A stretch of 64,000 nucleotides of DNA from Bugula neritina. Lineage: Eukaryota > Bryozoa > Gymnolaemata > Cheilostomatida > Bugulidae. Where the stretch lies: NCBI GenBank assembly GCA_964035545.1, contig OZ037770.1:14420642-14484641 (forward strand), in the 5' to 3' direction. Below the pieces are notes generated by a model. The model searched no databases and was not told the DNA's origin. It saw nothing but the letters and a program-made list of their open reading frames with translations. This document shows positions 43,801 through 54,700 of the stretch, piece by piece (the stretch's first letter is position 1; every line of letters begins with the position of its first letter). The translations under genes were made by a program, and so were the position numbers.

Positions 43801-45686
43801 TTTCAATGACATTCTCATTTGCAAATATATTTTGAAAGTGTAACAGAAATTTTATCTGTTTTGGTTTTTACATTAAGAACCCATGAGTTTATTATATTCA
43901 TAAGTGGTTCCACCAAATGATATACTGTTAATTAGCTGGATTGTAAAAAATATTCACTCCTTTTCCATAATGCATGCTTAGTACGTTTCCTTATACAACT
44001 GTACTGTTTACACATTTGATAATGACATAAAAGAAAATATTATAAACATTACCAACACTGTGATAAGGAAAATGTCAACTGGTGGAGATAATATTCTGAA
44101 ATTCTAGTTATTCAGTTCATAAGATAAATATTATAGATAACATGGATAACAGTTGACAACTTCAAGTATGCATTTAAGCACATCTCATTAAGTATCTGGA
44201 TTGAAATTCTTGTGAAAACATAACGTCTTTTACTACATTGCTAATCTAGAACACAGTCTTTTCTCTATTTCTCTATTACTGCACCTGCCTCTGAAAAACA
44301 CAGTAAACATCCAAATACATTGGAAGCACAGTAGCTAATAATGCTAAAATCATAGATAAAATCTCGCTGAGCATAGGAAATGCAGTGTATAGAAAATATG
44401 CTAGATGCAGCAATATAAAAATAATAGGTAAAGATCGAGATTAAAAGATACTGTGAAGTAAAACATGAAGAAGCTAGATATGAAGAAAGAAGGTTAGTAA
44501 AACAAAACTAACTATACATCATCTGATAGGACAGGGCTGTCCAACAGGCGGCCCCAACCTACATTTATGTGGCCCTCGAAGACATAAAGCTACAATTAGT
44601 TTTCACACATATACATGAAGTATAGAGTGAAAAAACACCTTTTAAATGTCTTATTTCTACATATGCTACAAAACATGCAGTCTGCAGTGACTATTGGGAC
44701 TTAATTGTGTAATTATTCATAGGAATTTGGAATAAAGTAATTTGAAAAATATTGATGCTGTGGTCCCCCAGCTCAAGTTGAAGTTTAGAATGTGGTTCTC
44801 GTCAACGGAAAATTCTCTTTCAGTGGCCCTCAGTGTAAAAGGACCGGAAACCTCTGTGCTAGAAGCTGTATGACTAACCTAGAACAGTTTTTATTGTATT
44901 ATTGGCCAACTGATATGGTGATCATTGTTCTATGGTGTGTGTTTTACTATAGTAGAGGTTTGCAGTTTTTTTGCACAGAGGAGTTGATTTACTTACACTG
45001 CGTTTCCATGACTTCGCATTGTGCGAATGAATGCACGTGCGTGGATGAATGCACATACGGGATTAATCGTGTTTTGTGGTTTGCATTAACTTAAAGTTGT
45101 GGTTTCATTCGATGTAACTGTTACCATTATATAGCGGAATGAAAAAATCCATTGCATAATGCGATAATAGAAACATACACATATATAAGGCTTAGCGTAA
45201 CTGCATCACAGTTTACGCGGGATATTTTTCAAGAGCTAAAACATGTAATTGCAACAGATTTTGAACAGTGCTAGTAGTCAAACAGAGTTACAGCTGTTTA
45301 TGGAAGACAAGTTGTGCTATAGCTAGCAACATAAAAAGTAGAAAACTGGTTGTTCTGTAATGAAGTTGATATAGTAGGTACAACCATTTGTTTGTTTTTC
45401 TGTAAGGATATTTAATTCCCTGTAAGCAAATCAGTTAGTTTAGCCACAAAATTGTTTATCTTATCTAGGTCAGAGCCAGACGTCAGGTGACTTAGTTTTT
45501 GGCGCCGAAATAATTTTTTTTCTGGCTTAATGACTCTAAAATTCAGTAAGAAAATAATATAAAAGAAGTGTAAAATAACTTTTTTTTTTTATTCGACAGT
45601 ATGAAGTAATTATATTTGTGAATTACAAATAATTTGACTACTTTTCGTATAGTACCTGGTCATAGTGGTGTCTTACTACAACATTT
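40841..45686. other. Intergenic region, AT-rich, with MITE fragments
   Basis: No gene recognised. It contains GGTGCAGTAGTGGAGAAATT-family elements (about 41571-41716, a left part near 43018-43150, a right part near 44200-44293), a hAT-like copy (about 44534-44834), a degraded CACTGCGTTTCCAT element (about 44997-45180) and long ATTA/AGTATT low-complexity sequence at about 41950-42920. Upstream exons of the sulfotransferase could be hidden in the right part. Confidence 0.45.
44534..44834 (+). mobile_element. hAT-like non-autonomous element, copy 2
   Basis: Begins CAGGGCTGTCCAACAGGCGG and includes ATTTATGTGGCCCTCGAAG; it ends in a CAGTGGCCCTCAG-type segment. It is related to the minus-strand copy ending near 39478. 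Confidence 0.5.
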
Positions 45687-45864
45687 AGGTGCAGCAGTGG
45701 AGAAATTAAGATAGCCTAATGCCCTAATTGTTTTTTTAGATTTCTTTATAAATCTTGGTTTAAGGCCCGGGTTGAAATTCTTGCAAAAACATAACTTTTT
45801 TTGCTACTTTTCTGATCTAGAACACAGGCTTTTCTCAATTTCTCCATTATATAATTGCACCTAC
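45687..45864. mobile_element. MITE of the GGTGCAGTAGTGGAGAAATT family
   Basis: The left end AGGTGCAGCAGTGGAGAAAT and the right end, the complement of CTCAATTTCTCCATTATATAATTGCACC with a small internal insertion, form inverted repeats. The inner part shares GGTTGAAATTCTTGCAAAAAC with copies near 41.6, 43.0 and 44.2 kb. Confidence 0.6.
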
Positions 45865-46249
45865 CTCCAAAAACCCTACTACCACTATCTAAGATACTTT
45901 GTTTTGTGAAGAGAGAAATTGAATTTATATATTTATTTAATTAACTTATTTTGTTCTTCTTTCATGCTTGATATTTTGATTTATGTGATCTCATTCATAT
46001 TGTAGCTAAGGATACCATAATTCATTTAGAAATTCAAAGAATTTTAAACATAAAATTAAACATGAAAGCATAACTCCAAGTTGAGCATAATACAACACTG
46101 ACAAATTCAAGTTCAAAAGTCAGGTAACTTTACCCAAGGTAAAATCTTAGGCATAATGTTTTGTTCACCAAATAAAATAATATGCATTTTAAAATTGCCA
46201 TTTAATGCAGTAAAGTCGCCATTGGATTTGGAAACACCCTAAAATTTTT

Positions 46250-46321
46250 GCTCCAACTGGGATTTGAACCGAGACCTCTAGTTTTGCAAGCAGGCACTCT
46301 AACCATTACACCACAGGGGCT
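46250..46321 (-). repeat. tRNA-like pseudogene or SINE head
   Basis: The minus strand begins AGCCCCTGTGGTGTAATGGT (A-box-like) and contains CGGTTCAAATCCC (B-box-like). The anticodon and T stems do not pair well, so it is not called as a functional tRNA. Related copies are at 54794-54864 and 61016-61087. Confidence 0.5.
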
Positions 46322-46907
46322 ACTGGGTAAACTCAGCATTACAAATACTAGTTCAAGAACTATTTCATATACGCAGGACCAAATAACTTCAGCAATATAA
46401 TATAATACAACATTCCACAGTATATTATACTGTGGAATGTTGATTTTAGGACATTACATGAGCTTAGAGACTTCAGCTATAACACATCATGCTGTACGTT
46501 GTGTTTATGTATTTTTGCTGAAAGACAATGGTACCAGTTGCAATAACTTCTACATTAAGTTAGACAGTTAAATAGTTGCTATAGGGATTAAGTATTAATT
46601 TTTTGTTTGTAAATAAGTTTTGGGACTACTACACAAGTACATAACTCTGTTTATAGAAGCAATGATCTCTAAAAGAACAGTGTTTAGAGCACCATTCTGA
46701 TGCATTTACTTGCTTAAAGGGGTCATACATCGATCATGCCAGGTTCGTTTATTAAATTCTTCTTATTTTATTTCGCATATGCAATATTTTGTGTTCCGAC
46801 ACCTTTAGTAAGATTTTTACAGAGTATGCTGTAGTCTATATTGCTAGATTGCCATGTTCAAGGCCAACAGTTCATTTAGGAGCATTAAAAACTCACACAA
46901 GTTGATA

Positions 46908-47114
46908 GTCACGTCATGCCTGTGAGAAAACCCCTTATGCATGGTTCAGGTTTTTTTGTTAAATTGGGCTAAGGACTCGTTTAGATGAGGCACAGGAGCA
47001 ATTATGACTGGATGCTCTTCCTAATTACATCACCAATTTGGCCTTTGTCAAGGTTCGAACTCATGACTTCATGCTTACTAGGCGAATGCTGTAACCCCTA
47101 GGCCACTACTGCTC
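46908..47114 (-). repeat. tRNA-derived SINE copy
   Basis: Minus-strand copy of the family best seen at 31457; it retains GGTTCGAAC, AGAGCATCCAGTCATAATTG and the GACTATCAACTT-like tail. It lies directly upstream of the first recognised sulfotransferase exon. Confidence 0.6.
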
Positions 47115-47253
47115 CCTATTTATAGAAGCATTAATCAATATTAATAAATATTTTATCTTAAAGTAAAGTTAATATTATATAGAGAAAAAACGCTTAATTG
47201 TCATACTTGAAGTGATGACAAACTTTTCGATTTTGTACTTTTTAATTTTGTAG

Positions 47254-50161
47254 AAGCTGAGAAAAACTTAAGTTTTTCTGTATCAAAGAAGAAGCGACTC
47301 CTAATCCTACTACTACTGCTGATTTTAGCAGTTATCTCCCTTAAAACAATAAATGACAACATAGAAACCAGCTCATCAAATAGAAGGAAGCTGGCATATG
47401 GAGTTGTTGTTGCTGACTCAAGACGCAGTCAGCATTCATATGTTAAAAATAAGGAGCCTCCTTTTGACTTTGGTGACTTCTACTCCATTGACAAACCGAA
47501 ACACTGGACGCCTGACTGGGAACTGGAGAGAAATATTTTCAAACTGCTCACTCAGAGAAGGAAAGATATTCAAGAAAGGTAGTCAGACTAGGGTCTAGGG
47601 TTTCCAAGTGAGTTAGGACAACTCCCAAACAGGCACTTTCTGGAAAGATGCATTACATAAATAAATTAATTAATAAATTAATTTAATTCGTATATACTTT
47701 TCAATAGTTTTAGTTTTAAAATTTTAGTCGGTGGAGAAACTTACTCGGTCATCCTTTAGTAATAGTTCAAAATCTTGGAATTACTATTATATATAGCATA
47801 CAAATACACTGTACTATACCATAATACACTGTGATGTACCATAACACACTGTACTATACCATTATACACTGTAATATACCATAATACACACTGCAATGTA
47901 CCATAATGCACTGAACTATACCATAATGCACTGTACTATACCATAATACACGTACTGTAGTATTTCAGATGCAAGAGGTTGACCCCCTACATCAATCGTT
48001 GGAATCGAAAGCCAAAGTCTCGTCACGTTATAGGAGGTGGATTGAATCTTTGTACCACAGCTAAAGGGGGAAGCACTTTCTGGAAAGCAGTAATTTACAG
48101 AAGAAAACAAGATCTGGAAGAAAGTAGCCAAAAACTTTTCGCAAACACAAACACGGTGGGAAAACTCGATAAACAGAGTTAAAAAAACAAACTTTACTTG
48201 AGCTCATAAACTATAAAAATATTTACTGAGTGAAGTAAGTGGTAGTGTGTCAAGTAAATACCTAAACACATTTAACAACTTTTAGACAGAAACTGACAAC
48301 TGATTGAACTAAGACACCTTCAAAATTATATGTTATACTAGCAGTTGAGCGTGAAATTTTGAATAATCACAAAAAAGAGCAAATTTGTTCTATTAGATAA
48401 TGATAACAAGTTGTTGTTACCAAAAGTTGTGCTGTTAGCCTAAATAGACCCTTTTTCAAAGGTTCTCGATATCCTCTTTACAATTAAGAGTTGTGTCCTC
48501 CCAGAGTGAATAGATTTACCCTTTGTATAATGAGCTAACTCAATAAAAATTTTAAGTTCAACTGCTACTTAAAATTCTAATTATGCTTTAGAATTATTCT
48601 TTTAGGAGACAGATGTTTTGGTATAGGCACACCTTGGCAGTTCAAAAAAAAAATTAAAAATAATATTTCTTCATGAAAAATTTTAAAGAAAATAAGCTTG
48701 AAAGCATTGTTGAGGTTTTGGTTACTGAGCAATGCTGATGTGGCACTTCAGCATTGCTTAGCAACCAAAACCACAAAAATAATATGTTCAAGTTTATTTT
48801 GTTCAATAATTTTTATTTTGGGAGGACACAACTCTTAATTGTAAGGGAACATTGGGACCTCTGAAAAGGGTCTATTCAATTTAAAATAAGTGTAGTATAA
48901 AGATGCTGTTGAGAATTCAATAGATATTTACAACTTTTTTTTTTTTACACAGAACATAGCAATAGATTATAATAGTATATTATAATATAAAATAATATGT
49001 TGGCATTTAGAGTTTCGTGGTGGCTCGAAACCCTTGGCACAGGCTGGTAAGCGCGTGGAATGACAAAATCGTAACAGACAGTGCAAAGAATTTTTGGATG
49101 CGAATGATGTGTTTAAACAGACAATGGCAAGATCACCCAACCTTTAAGTAAGCACTTATATAAAGTTATAAAACAATTCTGTTATACTTAAAGAAAGTTT
49201 GTAGTAAAGCTGTAAAGTTTCCAATTTATATACAGGATAGTGCTTGCGAAAAACTATAAATTTTCATCGTTGACGCTAGTGAAATAATTGGGACAGTTTA
49301 GGCTGACGTTGAAATAATTTTCTGAGCTTCAATTTTCTACAAACTACTATTTTGCCTTAATCTAGTTTTAATATGTATAAAAATCGACTTATTACTTCTT
49401 GTTATACAAAAGCTTATTAGACAGTCTGTCGATGGGTTCATAATTTGCACAACTTGTTTCAGTGAGTTTATAACAAAATGTGTGATAGCAAATTGGCGGA
49501 AGAACAAACGTTTTAACACTCACTGGCTGCCAGTGATTGACAGGTGTCAAATCTGTGACAAGGGGACAAACATGGATGTTTTCAGTAAGTAGTAAGTGTA
49601 AAAATTAGCTGGTGGCAGAGAAATAAATTGATAAAATGGAAATTCAAATAATTCAAATCGTGTCAATGTAGCAAGAGTGGCTGCTTTATACAAATTACAT
49701 GTATTTCAAACTACTTAAGTATGTAGGCTACATTAACTCAATGCTTTTGTGAATGTTGCTAAAAGCAGCACAGAGTTGGTGGTGACCAAGTACAGTATTT
49801 GTATACACATTATTGTCTGAACTCCAAACTCAACCCCCTTCGAACCAATGCACTCAGTTCCCCAACTTGCTGCTGCTTCTAGCACTTTCATACTTTTATA
49901 GTTGCAGCAGAAAATATGAATAACGAAGGTGCTTATTTATTAAAAAAGTACAGCAAAGTTGAAAACTCGTCTGCTTATATTCAAACTACTCGAGAGAAAT
50001 CTATACGTGAGTCGGAGAAAAGAAAAGACACCGGATCTTATAAGATGCAGTATCTAAATGTTAGCAGAGAGAATTTGCTACTGCTGAGAGAGATTTACAA
50101 ATATGAGATTTATTTATTTCAGTATCCAGATACACCATTTGTAGACTTTGAGAGAAGTTAA
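47254..50161 (+). CDS. Carbohydrate sulfotransferase (Sulfotransfer_2 family, CHST8-14-like)
   Basis: Five plus-strand exons in phase: 47254-47578, 47969-48155, 49011-49147, 49463-49584, 49908-50161, giving about 341 residues to the TAA. The first recognised exon starts after ttgtag with no in-frame Met, so a short upstream start exon is missing. It carries a basic segment and a Leu-rich anchor (KKKRLLILLLLLLILAVISL), as in Golgi type II enzymes. Exon 2 has the 5'-phosphosulfate-binding motif in a TTAKGGSTFWKAV context (family form PKxGSTxW). Exon 3 has the 3'-phosphate-binding motif VARNPWHRLVSAWNDK. Exon 4 has THWLPVIDRCQICD, the family's HW...C..C segment. The enzyme would transfer sulfate from PAPS to a glycan; the acceptor cannot be told. 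The exon 5 acceptor is a gcagcag tandem (NAGNAG), so one residue may vary. Confidence 0.88.
47795..47955. repeat. 20-bp minisatellite before sulfotransferase exon 2
   Basis: About seven to eight imperfect units of CACTGTACTATACCATAATA. It ends roughly 15 bp upstream of the exon 2 acceptor and does not contain exon sequence. Confidence 0.75.
48443..48876. mobile_element. MITE with about 60-bp TIRs and a nested hairpin, sulfotransferase intron 2
   Basis: Left AATAGACCCTTTTTCAAAGG and right CTCTGAAAAGGGTCTATT are inverted copies that continue through CAATTAAGAGTTGTGTCCTC. In the centre (about 48700-48775) is a second near-palindrome, TTTTGGTTACTGAGCAATGC against GCATTGCTTAGCAACCAAAA. No coding capacity. 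Confidence 0.65.
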
Positions 50162-51733
50162 CACTTTTATCAGAATGATATTCTGTGACTCACAGAGCCA
50201 TAATTGATACCTAGTAGATATCTACAGCTTATATATAATACAATAACTATATATTTTGAGCTTCGTCCATTTTGAGAATCTTTGTATTTTAGCAACTTCT
50301 GAAGTGTTTACAGTTATTTTTTAAAATCCTGTTTAGTCTGAAAAATATTTCTTGTTTAGAATAGTGTTCTATTAAGTTTTATGTTGACATGTTGTGTGCG
50401 GATGTTTGAAAGTAGATTTTATAAGAGTTTTTAGTGTATATGTATTGTGTGTCAGCAAAGCGTGACCAAAAAAAGGAAATTAGAAAAACAATATAACAGG
50501 GTTGCACCCAAAAAGGGTTATCCAATAAATAAAGTGATTATGAATTGGAGTTGTCTGCACAGTCACATATAAACAAATGCAGAATATACTATGATTTAAA
50601 TATAATAGGCTTCGAATGCATGTAGTTAAGTAAAATTACTTAACACAATTAACCGTTTATCAATTATTGAGAATTAGGTTTACACATTGAAATGAAGTTG
50701 CTATAAATTTGCGGTATCATCAACTTTTAACAATTAATAATTCCTGCTTAACACAACTTTAAGGTATCTAAAGCCATGATTAATAAGCAAGCTTTATATA
50801 ATTGTATGTCAAACTGATAATAGTTATTTAAGTAATATATAACTAGAATTAAAGTTAATTTTACCAGCATTTTGTTTTCTATAGCTGTTACACAATATAC
50901 TTTATATTTTATAAGTTATTTTTCTGTTGCATGTATTTATTTCTTAATATTTTGCAATTCAGCAATCTATAACCTTAGATCATGCTAAATTAAGTACAGT
51001 ATTTTACTTTAACATTCTGCAAACATTTAGTTGTACAAAAACACATGATTAAGCCTGTTTTGAATCCATCGTTTACATATATTATTTTTAGATGCCCATA
51101 CATATGATGGAATAGTTATTGCATTTTAGTTTCAGTTATTGTAAGTAACTCTGTTTGCCATCTAACTGGATTCCTGCAACTTCATTGCTCTGACTTTGTT
51201 TTTGTGTTTCAGGTAAAAGCTGAAAAATTAAGTTATAAGTGAACACTAACCTTTGACCTTTTGCTCATAAAAAGAATCTGTACGTATCAAATTCAGAGCA
51301 GTCAACAAAGCAAAGTAATGACACTGTACAACGAAACAGTTTGATTAAAAGGACTGTTGTTACTTCAATTTGTACATTTTAATAGTTAGTCACCTCAACA
51401 GTAAAACAAACAGATTAGAATGATTAATGTTAATTCTTTCATGTTAGTTTTATTCATTTTAGTAAGGAGTTATGCTGCCTTTCTCATAAGTTTATTCTTT
51501 CCCCATGGCTAGCTTATATATAGTATGTTGTATTGAAGTCAGTATAATATACACGTTGTCTGCCTTGAAAACACGTGTTGCATTATTAATAACTTAAAAA
51601 GTACGTGCATCTTTTAAAAAATGCCTTCCAAAGCCTAATTTAAGGTAACCAATCAATGAGCTGTCAAAGCCGTATTTTTATAAACCTTCTTAAATTCTTC
51701 GAGTGTAAATTTTAAACTTCTGCAACAAACTTA
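50162..51733. other. Region between two convergent genes
   Basis: AT-rich, holding the 3' UTR of the plus-strand sulfotransferase and of the minus-strand lectin/FN3 gene. AATAAA occurs near 50524. If the final donor of the lectin/FN3 gene is used, a cytoplasmic exon could lie here, but none was recognised. Confidence 0.45.
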
Positions 51734-54700
51734 CTAGTTATAAGTCACACCAATGATCAGGCTGATCACCATTCCTCCACTCACAATGATCAGAGCAGTC
51801 AAAGCCTTCTTGTCTACAAGAAAGAGTTTACTTTTCCAAATTTTGCTACAATTAAGTCATAACTTTGTGCAATATTGCTTATAAATTATGACAAATATTA
51901 TTATCAAATTTCAAATTTACCTATAATTGTAAGTTTTTAAAAATATAGTTATCTTAAATGTAACATTTCCTACTGCATAGAGCTTTTAAAACCTATTTAT
52001 ACTCGTATTGACACATTTAGTTTATAAGTTTTTTTATTTCTGATTATAATACTTTATAAATTAACGTTATAATTTTAATTATAGCTGATAAATATAATAT
52101 TTATATTATTATATAATTTAAAAGACTTCAGTTATAGCATTATTGAGTTAGTAAAAAGTTGAGATTAAGAAACACACCCAGCTCTGCGTATGCCCCATCT
52201 GCATCTACGTCTTCTCTTTTGGATTCTGAGGAAGGATTGAGTGTTACTTGGTTGCTAGGTGAGCTGATGCCTTCTGGGTAAACTGATCTTATAGTCACCT
52301 TGACAACTTGAGTTACATCTATAGTTAAACTTGTGCTCATGGTGGCACTGCAGCAGACGTATGTCACTACAGATCTGTTAACGCAGACTTCCTGGACACA
52401 CTCTTGGACAAGGAAACTGCTAGGAGCCTAAATAAGCATAATGTAATAAAACATCATATAATGTAATATGATATAATATAATATAATATAAAACAGCATA
52501 ATACAATATAATGTAATGTAATATAATATAATATAGCATAATATAACATAGTATAATACAATACAATGTAATGTCATATAAAATAATATAATGTAGTATA
52601 ATTAAATATAAAACAATATAATATACAGTCACGTAAAATAATATAATGTAATATAATATAGTTTAACATGAAATAAAATAGTATAGTATAACATGAAATA
52701 AAATAGTATAGTATAACATAGCATAATGTGATATAAAAACATAGCATGAAATAACATAATGCAATATAAGATAATAAACTGCAATATAATATAAACAAAT
52801 TATATTATAAATAAGTTACTATTAAATTTAAATTGTCATCACCTTGCTAGAATTCGGAATGTTCCACGTGAAAGTGTAACCAATGTTATCAAGGGAAACT
52901 TGCAGGTTGGTTGGAGAAGGAAGCTCTGATGGAGCTGCTAAAAATGGAACAGCTATCACCTGACTATACTCTATACATTGTGGAATGAACAATAAATATG
53001 CTACATTATTTTAGATGGCATTATTTTAGAAATTAATGTAACTCTTAGGATAATTATTCAGATGCATGGAGGCATAAAGATATAAAGCATTACAGACTGC
53101 AAGCAGAGTAATCTGACCTCTACTGACCTTCTGAGTTCGTGACCTCTCGTGTTGACCTCATGCTAGTAACTGATGGCGGGCTACTGTCTACAACATTAGT
53201 ATTTGGAAAGTTAAAAACTTTGGTAAGGGCGGAGCTCGTATATTGGCCGTAAACTGACTGCACACTAATTTGGAACTGGCTGTCGACATCAAGAAAGGTG
53301 TTGAGAGTGAGCTCTGTGTCACAGCACGTATAAGGAACTGTCTTGAAAATCTCGCAGCCTTTAGTATTGCACTTTTGGAGAACAAACTTGTCGACGTACT
53401 AAAATGTACACAATACATGTTATGTAGTCATTCTAATCAGCCAATAAAAGATCTCGTCTCTAAGCCTAGGGCCACACTGTGCATATTTTCACATGCGAAC
53501 ATTTACACCACAAGTAGCAAAGGTGTCTACTGTATGCATTGAGAAAACATTCGCACTTGGCGCTCAGCATTCTGAACGCAAGTGCGAATCGTTTCTGTTG
53601 TTGCCACCTAATTGGCTGGTAGTTATTTAGCGAGCCCAATTCTTTTATTTTAGTGTTATATTCCAGTAAATTGCGTTTTAATAAAAGCAAGTGCAACTTA
53701 AAAATGAAAGTTTTATTTATTCCGCATCGCTGATGCTGCAGTGGACACCTTTGCTACCTGTGGTTTTAATTTTCGCATGCGAAAATGCGCACCGTGTGGC
53801 CCTAGGCTAATAGGCAAATAACAAATTTAAACTAAAAAAACAAATTCAAACTGAAAAATATCAAAGAATGACAAATAAACAAAGCAAACAATGCAAAAAT
53901 AAATCTTGCAGTTTTAACCTGATATATCTGGAATTAAACAATTAATGCAGCAACACTATACATACTAAATACGCGCAGTGTGGTCCTAGGCTAATAGGCA
54001 ACACTATACATACTATTGGGCTCGGAGAAAACCTAAGTCTTCTACTTACAGTCTCGGTAGAATATATCGTCCACTTTAAAGTGTATTCACTATTTTTTTG
54101 CTTAGAAACTCTTAGACTGGTTGGAGCTAAAGGTCCTGGAAAAGATTTATGACACATGTCAAAAGAAATATTGGAACTGGGCCATGAAAGCTAAATTTAG
54201 AAACTGTGTATTGTGATTTTCCACTAGCCCCAAAACTGTTATGAAGAGTAGGCTTATGCAAGCTAGCGAGTCTGAAGACTGGGATCAATTTTCAGTAGGA
54301 GAAAAATTATTTTACAGAATTATACTTAAAAATGTGACTTTCAAAATTGCATTTACTCTTTTTGCTAAAGGATCTTATTTATCAACATAATGACTGAATA
54401 ACAGTATTTTAAGCTAAAACAAATTATGTAAAATACTTACTATCTTTTCTATAAACAATAGACAGGGTGTTGGCTGAAGTTATCGTCTCTGCCCCTTTTG
54501 TCATGCTCGTCCAGAGAGTGAAAGTATGATCAACTCCAGGTAGGAAAGTTCCGGCAAAGCTGTGTCTTGTCGCTCTCCTCGCCTTATTTTCGCTCTAAAC
54601 ATTCAACATATAAGAATATACTAAACACAGATTCTTGTTTCTTACATCAATCTCTCTCCAAGAAGGCTACAAATTATTGTAGAATATTTGAATTTTCAAA

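Noticed and set aside
52420-52798. Tyr/Ile-rich minus-strand ORFs
   Set aside because: Low-complexity ATAAT satellite without any family signal.
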